A stretch of 64,000 bases of DNA from Micropterus salmoides (GCF_014851395.1 NW_024041151.1:30116231-30180230); one strand, 5' to 3'. Shown: positions 37,532-51,304, counted from the stretch's first letter. Notes: generated by a model not told the origin, from the sequence alone. A program made the numbers and translations.

Positions 37532-40025
37532 GTTACCTGTCAAACATCTCCTAGTTCTTAACTGAGAGTTGTTGCTGCTCTTCTTGGTCTTATGTGATGG
37601 CAAACTGAATAAGTTTGGGGTTTTGGACTGTTGGTCAGACAGAACAAGATCATCATGTTGCCCAACTTTCCCATTTACAAAGCGTAAGCAGAGCTTGAGA
37701 AGATTACAATGATGTGACTGAAAGGTATTATCATGTCACGTGATCCATAATGTTAGCTACAGATAGCAGTAGAGCTGATACGATTAGTCAACCTATTGAA
37801 AGATTTTTTTATTTTTAAATCAATTGAATTAATTAAATGTTTAAAAATGTTCAAGTTAAAACCTTGCCATTTGTTCTCTCACTTACGTGATTAGCAGTAA
37901 GCTACTTCGTGCTGAGACTGAACATGGAAACGCCCTGAACGTCTGAAGAATTGACCTGTTCTGGTCATTCCTACAACAATCTGGATAATACATTTTAATG
38001 CAACAGAGCAGAATGATTTTACTACCTCATCAAACAAAAGTAGTTTTTTTATAATATCAGAGCAAACCGTTAACAGAATGCAAAAAGAGATGAGCAGACT
38101 GGCCTTAATGAGCCGAAATGTAGCAACTGAGCAAAGGACAAGGCAAAAAAGTTGTTTAGAAATGTTTATGATGGGCTGTAAATGTGAACATTTACAATTT
38201 TTCAAACTGACTGAGTGAGTGCACAGATTTGAGCAGCATGGAAGACAGTGAAGCTGCACACACACCTAAATACAGTTTTGTGTCCGTAGAATTGAGTATC
38301 AAAAACTGTTACATAATGAACGTCTGGTCAGATCTGATAGCTTCAGATTTAGTCCTTTTACAGCTGCTTGTGTTTAAAAGCCCACATAACATTTGAGACT
38401 TTTATTTGGGAAAAAAGAAAGGTTTTTAGAGAAAAACATGTTTGTATTTCTCAAAGTAAGGTATGTGATTAAAAAAAGTATCACAAAAATGTAGGTACTG
38501 AATCAGTTATCAAAAGGTCCCTAACCAAACCCATCCCTAGTTTAACAGGAGATATAAGGAGTGTGTGCTCTGAGCCAGTGTATGATGAAAGTCATGAAGT
38601 ATTCAGTTACACAGGCACTGTGAATAGATGGACAATAAATGGGAAATAACAAATAACGTTAAATAGCAGAGTAACAGCAGCAGGTCACCAGACAGCTCTG
38701 CAGGCTGGTCATTATTAACAATGTACAGACACATGGTAGAAGTGCTATCACAGCAGTAATCCAGCAGGAAAACATAAGCCACATGTCAATAAGTCAGACC
38801 TGATCTACAAACAGGTATGCAGCTTTTAAGATGCCAAGTGTGTTCTGAATGTAAAAGGATACCGAGAAAATAATAAATCCACATTATGTTAGTATGCATA
38901 GTACAATATGAAGCAATATTTGCTATACTGGCAGTAAAACATCATTGGGGTTCAGGACTGGACTGGACAGATTTATTCTGATGTCACAGCATAAGGATAG
39001 TTTGTATACAAACTGTGTAAGGTTAGTTTGTATACACCAGGAAGCAGGTTTTTAATCAAGCATTTCTCTGTTCTTGTCTCTTGTCATAATCCCTAAAATC
39101 CTGACCATCATTTTGGTGGTCATGATGCTATGACCACCACGTGCCTGTAAGGATGGTATTAGCTAGGTGACGAACTTCAACTAATTTCTCCTTGTTCAGA
39201 AACACCTTCTATCTAACTTCTATAATAGGCCTGATTAATTTCACCATTGATAATTTTGTCGATTATTTTCTCAATTAGTGAATTAACAGAAAATAGAGAA
39301 ATTGCCCAGCATCATCACAAAGGCAAGTCCAATGAAAAGTCTTGCATCCAAACTTCTCCTATTTTGCTGAAAGAGCCCACTGATTTCCTGGGACCTAAGT
39401 TCATAATGCATTAGTAATGTTAGTTATACCACTCTTTGGATACCAATACAGTGCCTTTGTCAAACGTATAATGTACATTTTAGGTTGAGAGTATTCAGTC
39501 GTAGGAATATTAAATTAAGGAGATTATCTTCTATGGATCGCCAATAGGTGATCTGTAACGTTAATTCCAGTTTGCGTACAAGTCACTACAGACAAAACAA
39601 AGCTGAAGCTTCAGCACAATAGCTCAATGTTTATTTTTTATTTAAAACAAAAGTATTTTATCATAATGCTATCTTAGATACAGTCATTTACTACACAGGG
39701 ACTTGATTAGCTTTTTTTTTTAAAAGCACATTACCATGAGAGCAAATCTTAGCAAATAAGCGTATGGTCCAGAATATTAGATCCATGGTATGGCTGTATG
39801 TCATAACTAAGTCCCCATAGAAAGGAGGACACCTGAGCTCCCTAATGTTAACGTTAATACCCTTGTCTTTTATCACAACATCTAACGTTAGGTTCTCCCT
39901 TCTCAATTTTTATCTCTGGGTGCCATTAAAATTCTGCCAGCAACGTGTCATATGACAGTCACACAGGCGTAATTAAACAACGCAGAAACACGCAGCCAGT
40001 AAGTTACACGAATACCATGTCTTAC
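37532..40025. other. Right part of dqx1 intron 1, no gene recognised
   Basis: AT-rich sequence with an interspersed-repeat fragment at 39225-39300. Open frames here are short and unlike known proteins. Confidence 0.4.
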
Positions 40026-40311
40026 CTGTGAAACATTTCGGCAGAGGTGAAGAAACCACACAGAAAGCGTCCGCCCTCAGTCCTCCCTGTTGTTGTGCCA
40101 GCTCACTCAGGTCTGGAGTGTATCGTTACTGTGGCTCACAACCCGCCTTCACATCCCGGACGACGGCTGGATAAAAAGCAGGAAAGGCGAAAAATGGGCG
40201 ACAGTCCTTCACAGTGTCTTTCTGTGAATCCCTACCGGGCCTGGTTATATCCTGACTGCCGACAGTAATAATAAAAGCAGAAGGTGTTGACTAGTTGTCT
40301 AGCTAGCAGCC
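40026..40311 (-). other. dqx1: Probable noncoding first exon of dqx1
   Basis: On the minus strand cacag|gtaag at 40025 makes a strong donor, and the sequence above it to about 40.31 kb is comparatively GC-rich and ends at a YY1-type motif. It would splice to the 35310 acceptor. The link is inferred from position and strand only; extra 5' exons could lie between. Confidence 0.45.
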
Positions 40312-40320
40312 GCCATGTTT
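40309..40320 (-). promoter_or_regulatory. YY1-type core motif AAACATGGCGGC
   Basis: The minus strand reads AAACATGGCGGC, a full match to the YY1 consensus AANATGGCGGC. In vertebrate TATA-less promoters this oriented motif sits just downstream of the start site, so it places the dqx1 start near 40.31-40.33 kb. Confidence 0.55.
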
Positions 40321-40329
40321 GGCCGTCTA

Positions 40330-42474
40330 GCTGTCAAACCTTGTGCTACATTCAGAGCTCCTCGGAAAACACAGAATGTGTTTTGGGATCCGCGGTCAAT
40401 GGTTAACTGATGTTCTTCCGACCACCACCGGATAAGACGCTCGCTATACACGTCTATTCACCTCGTAAAAAAATCGTTATTTAATTTTTTCTTTCTTTTC
40501 ATTATACAGTGTCAATTTATTTAATTACTTTGTCCATTACTCAGACACTTGTTTGTACTGGAACAAATTACCTAAAATATAATTACAATACAGTTAGCTT
40601 TTAGTTTATTCAATCTATTTTAATCTAAGTAAAACGTCACACTGCTCTTAAGCTAACGTTAACTAAGTTACTGTAAAAACAATATCAGTTTCTTGCATCA
40701 TGGATATGATGCTGCGCTGCCAGTCAGTACAACCAGTAGAACCTTTTTATATACAGTCTATGAGTAGAACCTACAGTGTACTGTCAGGCGCCACCCCAAG
40801 GAAGAAACCAGTTAGCACACATTTGTTAAATTACCAAGCATAGACTTTACATTATCATATAAAAAGTTAAGGTAAATACATAAATAATACAAAATAATGA
40901 ATTGAAGAATTATATTCCAATAGACGTGGACCTGTTTGCGTCTCGAGAGACTACGCACTGTCCACTGTGGTTCTCCCTCTCGCCCCCAGCAGAGCATCAT
41001 CTGACACCAAACCCACCAAGTTTAAAGTCCTACTGGTAGTTTGATCATAGGATAGTCTCTTCACCAAAACTGCAGACAACTGTATTTAATAATTAACACA
41101 CCTTCTCAGCAGTAGTGGCAGTCCAACTTTTAAGCAAATGTCCTTTAAATCAGTGGGCCTACTTTTGTCCAAATCACTTACATACATAGACTTGCTTTTG
41201 CATTGTTATATTTGCATTATTATTCATGTAATTACAGTATAATTCAGACACTATTCACAGCAGACATTTTAGAATAAGCACAGGTGTAATTAACATTTAT
41301 ATAAGCTGTGGTGGAAAGCCAAGTACTGTACTTAAGTACAATTCTGAGGCACTTGTACTTCACTTGAGTATTTCCATTTCATGTTGCTTTATTCTCTGCC
41401 GTTTCAGAGGGAAATGTTGTATATTTGACAGCTACTTAATATTTAAGAGTTAAGCATATTATCAGCTTGTGGTTGCATGTTATGGTGCACAGTTAGATAT
41501 TAAACTACCCATCAGTATATAAAGACCTGAAAAAGGCCATTCTGCTGCATAATGACTATATTTTGCTGATAATTAAAAGCATTGTTTTGAATTAAGGAGT
41601 TCTACAGTGTTATATTGCTACTTTTAATAAGGAACAGAATAATAGCATCATTCCATTCCCTTTTGCTGGTTTCAGGGCCCAGCTATTGTGCATTTCACTG
41701 CCATGGCTTACTGGGGCACATCAAAGGAAATTAACCATTGTTTAGTGACCATTTGATTAGAGAGCTAGAGCCCAGGCTTTAAAGAGCAACAGAAGTCTCT
41801 GAGCATTTTAGCATTTAACAAAACAGAAATGCACGTTATCTCTGTCATGTCCTGCACCCGAAAGAAACTACAGCTCATTTTGCTGCTGCATGTCTTTATA
41901 TGGATGTGGTCAGAATGACAAATGAAACAGAACTAATAGGCTAAACCTGCATACACCCACTGACTTTTAAGATAAAGTGGGTAAATACAAATGTCTAAAA
42001 CATCTTTAGCATGTCTGTGATGGTTTCAGATACCTTACTGTTCTGATGCGCTCATGGTAACTATACTGTAGCTGCAGTATAAATGTAAATGCTCCGTACT
42101 TGTATAGCGCCTTTCTAGTCTTTTCGACCACTCAAAGCGCTTTTACACTACATCCACACACATTCATACACTGAGCCTAAGTGCTCAAACGGAAACTAAC
42201 ATTCACACTCATTCGTACACTGGCGGAACAGCCGCCAGGGGCAATTCGGGGTTCAGTATCTTGCCCAAGGACACTTCAACACGCAACCAGGGGGAGCCAG
42301 GCATTGAACCAACGACCTTCCGATTAACGGCCAACCCGCTCTACCTCCTGAGCCACAGCCGCCCCACATACAAGCTGTATACCTGAAGGGTAAATGTCAG
42401 TTACAGAAACTCCACTTTTAAAGTGGTATTTGGCAAATTTGTGGTGAGACGTTTAAACTCTTTAGAAAATACAT
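40330..42474. other. Spacer between dqx1 start and thnsl2 end
   Basis: It contains the upstream region of dqx1 at its left, a cttaagtacaattctgag-type repeat at 41318-41440 and a SINE at 42083-42365. No gene is recognised. Confidence 0.5.
42083..42365 (-). mobile_element. tRNA-derived SINE, near full length
   Basis: Read on the minus strand it starts ggggcggctgtggctcagg with box A (tggctcaggaggtag) and box B (ggttcaatgcc), the pol III promoter of a tRNA-derived SINE, then a body ending in a gcgctatacaagtacggagc segment. Partial relatives: 19270-19460 and 49950-50001. Confidence 0.88.
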
Positions 42475-42520
42475 TTTATTATTTTCGATACAAAGTCATA
42501 GAAAACTGTCTGATTTTATT
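42475..42520 (-). terminator. thnsl2 candidate polyadenylation signals
   Basis: Two minus-strand AATAAA hexamers (plus-strand TTTATT at 42515-42520 and 42475-42480) lie 285-330 bp beyond the thnsl2 stop and just before the SINE. Either would give a short 3' UTR. Confidence 0.45.
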
Positions 42521-42803
42521 CTTCAGCATGAACTTACATTTGTATCAAAGTTGTGGAAGGAATAAGTGATTGGTTTGTGGTGTGTTACATCACTGTACAA
42601 ACAAAGATAAGTTGCATGACACTATGGACCAAGTTCATCAAAGAGGGAAGAAGAGGCCTTTCCCATCAACATACCTTACTACATCCAGATAAGGAAGTGC
42701 ATAGATCAAGGACAAGCTGCCAGACTCACCTGACCTCATCCATATACAAATTAATGTTCAATCAGCATTTCTGAAGTAAAACCCGATTTTACATCTTTCA
42801 TAA

Positions 42804-45800
42804 TCAGCTGTAGCACTTCTCCCTGTTTTTCCTGACTGAACTCACATACTGGATCTTCTCTTTCAGTTTGTCCTCCCAGTCTTTGCACCAGTTCAGGCTC
42901 CGCTCCAGGTTCTGGTAACGGGTGGCCAACTTGTCCAGTGCCAGCACTGCCTCAGGTAGGTCAAAGGTCAGACCAGCTCTCTGCACTGCTGCCTGAAACT
43001 TGGCTGGAGATGCTGTTGCAACGTAACACCTGCAATAAGAGTTTTAGTAATTACTTCGAAAACTGGATAAGACCTAGAGAAGCTGAGTAAAGGCACATTT
43101 TGTTAGGTGTTAGCACACTCCGAGGAAGGTGTAGATGGAAACACATTTGTCTTGGACATGGAGAGAGACCACTGGATACCAAATCAAAGAAGTGATGTTT
43201 GGGGGCACAGTAAGTGGTGAGGGAATGGTCAGATCTGGCAGGTTATAGTGTTAAGGCAGTTATATACTTGAGACAGAAGTTAAAGGACACTTCCAGTTTA
43301 TTTGAGTCAGTTTGAGTCTTATTTTCAGTTGTATTTAGAGCTAATGAGCATTTGCTAGCATGGTAACACACAATTAAGTTGACGATGGTAAGCATTGTGA
43401 TCATGGTTCCAAGCTGACGTTAGCATTTAGCTAAGTATTGCCTCACAACATGACTGCAGACTCTTGTATGCACACCAGTCACTGGTGTGTGACTGTTTTG
43501 GGATTGGTCTAAAATATTTTATGATTAGTTGCGTTTTGAAACTTTTCAGAAAAGCTCTTTTCTTCTTCTGGTTCTTTGTGCTTGTTCTCTTTCAGCTTCA
43601 GAGTAAAACTGCTTCTACTTACTAAAATACGCCTCTGGAGCAGCAGTTGTTGTTTTGGTTATCTCAATTTCAGCTGAGACTGAAGACAACTGCAAGCATA
43701 AATCTTTTTCTATGAGGCTTCATATTTGACTGAATTTCTATTTCTGTCAAGTTGGACATTTTTGAATGTACACAATCTTTACCCCTTAAAGTGATGTCAT
43801 CAGCTTTATTTCCTCCTTAAGGCTGTAGACAACCTGAGAAATGTGTGTGTGTGGCTAAATAGATGAATACAGTATGTTTGACCTGTGGAGCCTTGGGCTG
43901 TGTGGACAGTGGTAGTGGTGCCATACAGCCACAGCAGTGTGTGGACACAGCACATACTGGTTTTCCTCCCAGCATCGTCTCATGGTATCCAGGATCCCTT
44001 CATCAGACACTGTTCCAGTTGATAAAACTTGTGACAACTAGAAGTAACACAGAGGGAAAGATCATAAAATTATTAGGGTGAATGTAGGTTAAAATGTAGA
44101 ATTGGGGGGGCATGCCTGGAATGATGCAGTAAATGTTGAATGGTTGGTACCAGATTGCGGTGGTTCTCAGGCAGAGATTGTCTACGTGATCGTTGAAACT
44201 CCTCCATCATGTTCTTCACTGAAGCTCCGTCTCTGCCCAGCAGTAGCCAGAACACACGCTCCATGTTGTATGGATCCTATAAGCCAAAAATCCGGGAGTG
44301 TGACACAGCATCCTGAATGACCAAACATGTCAATATAACTTTTATGTATGGGAATTCCTTGTCCCCAGAGGATGAATCCTAATGTCTTAGGATGACCAAC
44401 TGGTATTTCATCTAGTGCCACCATTGGACCAAAATTTGCACTAGCGATATCAAAACCCATTGTGCTAATTGTGCAGTATGTTACTGATCAGATTTGTGTT
44501 CCTCAGATGTTAAACCCTTTCCTGTTAAACACTGAGATTTACTTGCCCACGGGTCTATATTGGGACATTTCGCGGATAAATTATAGTGAAATTGCCATTA
44601 AATTTGCTGACATCTGCCTGCGGGGATGAACCCTCAAACCAAACATAACATTTAAGCCCCACTACTGGTAGTACTAGGAATAGTTATTGTGAACTGTTGT
44701 GAATGCCTGCTGTAGGTATACGCATGACTATACACATATTATATATTCATTCGTTCTGACGATGGTCATGAATGGAAAAGACTACTGACTCTGTCTTCAA
44801 CTTCTTAAATGTTGTCTTCACTATCAAATAATCTAATAAGAAAGCCAGATGGCAAGTCACAATTCTTGTGGACCCCACATGGTATCTCTGGGGCTGAAGA
44901 GTCCCAATGTGTAGTTACATTTTTGAGGAGGCATACGTCAGGCTTCATGTGTAGGTTTCGAAGCTAAGCTGTGAGCCTTTAATGCAGTGCCTTTAAAGTA
45001 TAAGTGCAGCTATAGTTAAAGTTACAACTGTTCCTAAAACCACAAATTATGGGTTGTACAGTAAGTTTTGTACAAAATAAAGGTCTGGAGTGAATCCAGT
45101 TGTGACCTGATACAGAGAAATAGACAGTAATGGATAAAGATACATGATCTTATCAAAGGTAATCTTAAGGCTGACATGTCTAAAATTCTCATTAATATGA
45201 GCAGTTATCAGTACAGGCTGTGTAACTGTTACCTGGATGTCTATGGCAGGTGCCAAGGTTTGTGTGACATTAGCTGCCATGGAAAAGTCACCAGTGGTTA
45301 CCATCCTGTGCACTATGTCATTAGAATTCACCATGGCCACCAGCTTCAGGGGCAGTCCCATCTGCTTTACAATGTAGCCAGCTGGGACACAGAGAGACAG
45401 GAGGGAAAGAGGGATAAACATTCTCATAAGTCTTTTGTTAAGGTAGAAGCATGTTTCTGAAAGTTTGATACCTTTGCTACCAAAATGATTAATGACTACA
45501 TTCAATTACACAGACCAATGACTAGACAGAAGTAACTGGTTGTAAATCTATTACTACATGGGAATTAACTTTCAGAAATGAATGCCGACACAATTAGTCT
45601 TAGTTACTTGGTTGCTCAATTCTGATAACTGATAAACAAAATTATTAGCCGATTTGAGATTATCAGCTTTCACCTTCACAAATGTGAAGATTTGCTTGTT
45701 TTTCTGTCAACTAAAAACCTTCATATATAATAACGTAATAATAATAATAATATTAATTTGTGATGGGAATTTCTCACACATTGATATTTTGTCAAATAAA

Positions 45801-48800
45801 GGATTGAAGGCTCTCAGGTGGGCGTCCCGAGAGCTGGACAGGGTGGAGCAGGAGACTTCAGACCAGTGGCCTAAAGGTAGGAGTCCAGTGGCCTGGAGGC
45901 AGAACTGAAGGACCGAGCAGGTCTGAAGGGCAACCAAAAGGCAAAGGCAGAAACCCTCTGGAGGCCGGGACTGTTGAAGTTCTCGCTCAGGGGATTGTTG
46001 CAGCACAGGAGCTGGAGTCATTTGCACTTCAGCAAGGACAGGAGTCATCTGGGCAACCGACTGGACATGAGGAGCGGGAGTCGGCCCGGTCAGCGACGTG
46101 AAACCAGTAGCAGTTGGCCGGGCTGCCAACAGAGAGCCCGGAGCGGCCGAAGGAAAAGCAGACAGAACTGGTACTGAACAACACAGGCGCTGGAGTGCTA
46201 GCCAGCACAGTCTCTGGAGCACTACTCAGCTAAACCTCTGGGGGACTGGACAGCAAAGTATCTGTATCTCAGTAAAACTGGCTGGCAAAGTCTCTAAAGC
46301 GTTGTTGAGCTTAGTCTGGGCAGTGGCGAGGACGAGGAGCTAGGCAGCGATGAAGATAAGGAGCTGAGCAGCAAAGACTATGTGGTACTGGGCAACAAAG
46401 ACTATTGGGCACTGGGCAATGGAGAGGCACGACAATGGCGAGAGCCAGTCCTCCTTCTGGAGGGCTTCACTAGAGGTGTCTCCAGGGCAAGATCCAGCAG
46501 GTAACTGGCTGGTACAAGACTAGCCGCAAGGCTATCTGGCTGGAGGCTAACTGTGTGGGTGCTCTGTGGCTCCAAAACAAGGTCCAACAAAAAGAAGCCA
46601 GGAGTCTCTAAAACATTCAGGAACTGGGACTGATGGTGCGTTCCATTTATCTCGGAAGTCGGCGCTGGGAATGACATCATACCCAAGTTGAAGGCATTCC
46701 AGTACAACAACAGAGTCGGAAAACCAAGATTGATGCCTCTGGCCATTTTTGGAAAAAACAGCTGATAACAACACATTACGCAGTATTTTGCACATACAAA
46801 CATCGTAGCATGTCTAATGTCTACGGATATAAGTTGGACAGGACTGTATTTAATGAGACACAAATAAGACAGATGTACAATAAAGAGTAGGTTACTAAAG
46901 CTTTCACTACTGTTGATTCTGGGAGCAGCCATTTTGGATTTTAAGCTAGGGATTGGTGAGGTTCTCCTGACTTTCCAAGTTGGAAATATAGACTTGAGGG
47001 GGCGTTTCCGTTGAAACTAGGAAATTCCGACTTCTCATGTCAAATGGAATGCACCATGAATCGGACTGGAGCTTTCCAGGGGGCTGAATCAGGACAGGAT
47101 GGCTCAAGACTGATGACCCCGAGCCTAATCGAAGTGAAGGCTGGTGGCCAGCAAGCTGGGATGAAGGCTGATGGATAACAGGACGGGGTGAAGTCTAGTG
47201 GCTAGAAGCCTGGATGCTAACTGTCTGATTACTAGCAGGTTGGGTGCTTGCAGACTGGAAACTAGCCAGCTGGTTGCTAGCCTCAGCGTTGTCGGGTGAC
47301 TCCAGGGAAAACTACAAGTTAATTTTGAGTTTAGAAATAACTGCTAACATCCCAACCACAGGTGAAAAGTTCAGAAGCGTGGGACTAGAGAGAATGTTCT
47401 CCTTGAGAATATACACAAATAGTCTGCACTTATATATCCATAGAATGTTTAATGTCATCCTGTTATTTATTTCTCTCTTCTAGTTATTATTTCACTCCAG
47501 GCACAGAGATGCAAGTGAGGGGGCTTGGATGTTCACCTTAAAATCCTTTTTTCATGCACCTTTGCTGGGACATTCTTTTGTGAGTCCGCCATTCCTCAAC
47601 TTTATAAAATAATTGAAGCAATAGAGAACATAATTGACTAATTTGAAAACTAGTCACCTGGAGCCAAATTTGCAGGCATCCTTGTTTAATGCTGCATCAT
47701 GTGGCTGTTCAGATAGACGCTTTATTTATCCCAGAAATTTACAAGAAACAAAGGACAAACTGCCAAAACTCAAGTACTAACATAAAAGTAATAGAAATAA
47801 TGCCATTTAAGCACAGGCATACAAGTGTGCAAAATACTCAATATTACTCGAATACTCGAATATTTATTAATTCAAGATGGATTTCTGGGTTAGTCATAAT
47901 TCATTCAATCCCTCACCAACAGTAATCAACTGAACCCACCTGCAATGTTTCCCGCCCCTCCAGTAGGCACCACCACCTCCAGCTCAGGCATGTCTAAGTC
48001 AGCCTGCTCCAGATCACTGAGCTCCAGGTAAGCATAGATGAAGTGGGCGAGCTGGATCATGACTCTAGACCAGTTGACTGAGTTAAGGCTCATTAGGCCA
48101 TGAGACTTGACTAGCTCCTGGTCAGAAAACAGATGGCGTAGAGGCTGGTCTATGTCATCTGAGCTGCCGTCCGCTACAAAATGCAGAGGTAGAGGTAAAA
48201 CACACTCAAAAGATTCAGAAGAATAAAACTGAGGCTTTCGGATAATAACAGCCTTTATTAATTTAGCCTCATTAGGATTACCTGCAAACACATGGACATT
48301 ATCCTCCAAACAGGTTATCATGTGTTTCTCTTGGACTGGAGTGATGCGTCCTCGGGGGTAAACCACTACCACATCCAATCCACAGAGACCTTTTGCACTC
48401 TGGATGGCCGAGCCACCTGTGTCTCCTGATGTACCTGGAGAGGAAAACCACAAATGGACTGATTCCAATACATTACATTTATCATCTATGACACTATCTA
48501 TGATACTTTGTATAGTCTTGGTGCTTCTTTCTTCCTCTAGGGAGCATTAATGTGCTAGTAAATGAAATGATAATCACAGTAATGACTGTCTATGTCAAAG
48601 TAAAGCCTCTTTATCTTCAGCCACATACTTCCTGAAGTTTTGTTTTCAGTTTCTACATCTTTTCTTTTTAGTCTATGGTGTGTATACTGCTGTGCATTTC
48701 TGTGCATGGGTCTAGTAAAGAAATTACAGAATGAAATCCACAATTGATTCTTGTGAACTGATTAATTTGAGGTTTAATTTTTGGTTAAGGACAACATTGC

Positions 48801-51304
48801 CCCGCACGAGCAGCTAAATCCATCAAAGTTTACTTGTTAAACTCCACTGAGTAACATGAATCAGGACATGAAAGAAACCTGTCTGCTGATGGAACATTAA
48901 GCTTCATTTTCATACTTAACAATCCCAAGTATGAAACACTTCTATTGTGTGTTTTCTTTATAACATTTATACTTTGTTTTTTAATATTTTAAAATGCAGC
49001 ATATTACTTTAAAAAGTATTCCATTCATCACCACAGACATCCAACCTTAGGAAGCTCTTAACAGTGTGCACCTGCTATTGCTCTTATGCTCTGACTCTTG
49101 TCAAAGGAGGAAGTCAGGTGGTAGTATTATAGAGCCAGAAACTCCATGTAGGAAGATGTCGGGTGGATGCATTAGTCAAACAAATGCAGACTTTAAGGAG
49201 AATATTAAGGAGACAGTTATGGTTTGTTTTTTGTAACCATGACCACAATCATAGCAGTGTCAGATCAGAAAATGGTTTATTGTTGAAACAGTTATTTGTC
49301 ATAGTTTTCAGAAGGTACTGAAAAATTCATCAAAAAGTCACCTTATCAATTGTGGCATCAGATCAGTTCTGTTCTAGATAACGAGCCGCAGTGGCTACAC
49401 CTCAGAGGGACATGGTACTTCAATGCATTTGAAAGAATTGCTACTGCACTAGTATGGTTCAGGGACATTTGGCCTATTCTACATCAGTGGAAGCCTAATG
49501 AAGTCACAGGTTCTCATCAGGGTCATTGCCAGGCTGACTTTGGATTTTGCCTGTTCCCATGGATTTATTTGCCTTTGCTGGACTTATTCTTTGGTTTTAA
49601 ACTGCACCAGCTCTGCCACCTAGTCCTATTTAGGCCCAAGTCCCCGTGTTACTGGTTACTACTACAGCTTATGTCATAATTTTACAAAAGCTCAGTTCTC
49701 CCCATACACCAAGCTTGTATACTCAATTGTCATGGGGAAATAGGGCCCTGGCTTTGTGCACAGAGAGCACTGTTAAAACAAATGGATAACGTTTCTCCAC
49801 TCCCTCCCACCGGAACAAAAATGTAAAAATATAAAAATTGCTCTGGTGAAGTCATTTAGAGTTTGCGCAGTATTAACCAGTCAAGACTACAACTGTGGGA
49901 TCACTAAATTGCCTGTGCATTGTCTGATTTATTTGTTAACATCCTAACTGGCGGCTGTGGCTCAGGAGGTAGAGCGAGTTGCCCGTTAATCGGAAGGCCG
50001 AGACTGAGGGGACAGGGCATGTGGCGAGAACTTGTTCCTAAGTTACATTTTTGCTTATGACAATAAATGACGAAACAGGTTACGTCAGCTACCATGGTAC
50101 CACTCCCTCATTCCCCTGATCAGAGCTAGCATAGAGATGTGACAGCTGAGAGAGGGGACCGAAAAACGCTGCCACTTCAATTAAAAATGTAAATTCTATT
50201 CATGAAATATGAAGGATCAAATGTGTGAAGACAAGCGTCAAACATAAAATCTAATGCTTGCACAAAACATTTATACTGCAATAGGTGGATGGTAAAACAT
50301 GGAGTGTTTAATAAAGATGGTTCTGTTGATTTCAGAAGTTTTTTGAGTTGTGAGTTTGAGTTATTGTTTGAGTCATTTGAGAAGTGCCTATGATCATGTT
50401 CCACATTCTATCGTGTTATGTAGTGTGGGGCACTGGTCTTGGTCTTAACTTGGTCTTAATACACTCTGGTTTTGGTTAATGACTTGATGTCGGTTTGGGT
50501 GGTCTTGACTACAAATCAAGGTTGAATCACAGCCTGAGAATCATGGAATCAAAGGAAAAAGAACAGTAATACTCCCAGCTATAATTGCAAGAAAAAAATG
50601 TCTGCAACAAACAAACAAACAAATTTCCTTAGTTTTATCACATCACCTTAGAGGTGTTAGTTCTTACCTACAACAACGGTAGCTCTGTGATTCTCTTTTT
50701 GCAGGAAGTAGTCAAGGAAGCGCACCGTGCATGTCATGGCCAGATCCTTAAAGGCCAAGGTCTCTCCATGAAAGAGCTCCAGGACCAACAGACCCTCCTT
50801 CAGCCGGGCAATTCTCACCACCTCAGGGACTGAGAAACCAGACAGGGCTCCACCCACTAGGACTGGGAGAGGGAAAAAGATGAAAGAGAAGAATTCAATT
50901 TCTTGCTGTGCAGCTCTGTAATGGAATAGGTTTGACAAATTGCTCTGCTTTATTTCTTTGGTTAGTTAACATTCAATCTTTAAAGACTTTAGTCACTTTA
51001 ATCATGTGTACTTTTACAAACATCACTCTATATATCAAATTACGTTGCGATAGCAGTGAATACAGTATTTCACCAGCTCACCCTCCAGGTCCTCTCTGGG
51101 GACCAGCTGAGTGGGGATGAACAGGGAGGCGACCTCCACCACCAGTTTAGTGTAGGACAGCCCCTTCCAGCCTTTAAGGGTGTCCGGGCTCAGGACAGGC
51201 ACACTCTCTGGCATGAACATCCCCCCATCTGGAGCGTAGCCTGAAAACAGCACATCCCGGAAGCTCCATCCATGGACCCCACCCCGAGTACTGCAGTACT
51301 GCAT
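42804..51304 (-). CDS. thnsl2: Threonine synthase-like 2, 8 coding exons
   Basis: Coding exons in reading order: 51304-51082 (exon reaches 51313), 50856-50668, 48434-48282, 48173-47940, 45381-45233, 44276-44151, 44037-43883, 43029-42804. Their sum is 1455 nt, 484 residues, the same length as human THNSL2. The fold is a PLP-dependent fold-type II enzyme of the threonine synthase family; the vertebrate protein acts on O-phosphohomoserine-type substrates as a phospho-lyase rather than making threonine. The N-terminal YCSTRGG and [14 protein letters not shown] are family hallmarks. The PLP Schiff-base Lys is Lys111 in [19 protein letters not shown] (139-147) and PTGGAGN (258-264) are cofactor phosphate-binding loops, and SLNSVNWSR (217-225) is conserved. 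All catalytic residues are present. It lies head-to-tail behind dqx1, 2.5 kb away. Minus-strand AATAAA signals occur at 42520-42515 and 42480-42475. Confidence 0.95.
44345..44460 (+). repeat. Fragment of the ccccagaggatgaat repeat family
   Basis: It has tgtccccagaggatgaatcc and surrounding sequence in common with 13880-14280. It lies in the thnsl2 intron between 44277 and 45232. Confidence 0.5.
45780..47310. repeat. Low-complexity Gly/Leu/Ala-type repeat tract in thnsl2 intron
   Basis: The tract (excluding the MITE at 46634-47056) is built of short imperfect units around ctggcaacaaagact, gctggctggtag and gaggctgatgg. Open frames arise on both strands but show no recognised protein. It looks like the degenerate repeat body of a DNA element, cut in two by the MITE. 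Confidence 0.5.
46634..47056. mobile_element. MITE with TGGTGCGTTCCATTT-type ends
   Basis: The left end tggtgcgttccattta and the right end aaatggaatgcacca are near-perfect inverted repeats around 423 bp, with TGA on both sides as a possible 3-bp duplication. Subterminal ctcggaagtcgg and ccgacttctcatg extend the inversion. A 3-bp duplication would fit PIF/Harbinger. Confidence 0.7.
49950..50001 (+). mobile_element. Truncated SINE head
   Basis: The first about 50 bp match the head of the 42083-42365 SINE (ggcggctgtggctcaggagg, then cgttaatcggaaggccg). The body is missing. It lies in a thnsl2 intron. Confidence 0.75.

Noticed and set aside
42335..42365. tRNA gene suggested by box A and box B
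   Set aside because: The sequence continues into a SINE body and cannot fold a full tRNA acceptor; relatives at 19.3 and 49.95 kb show it is a SINE head.
46402..46932. 176-codon minus-strand frame in a thnsl2 intron
   Set aside because: It spans the border between the low-complexity tract and a MITE, so it is a chance fusion of repeats.
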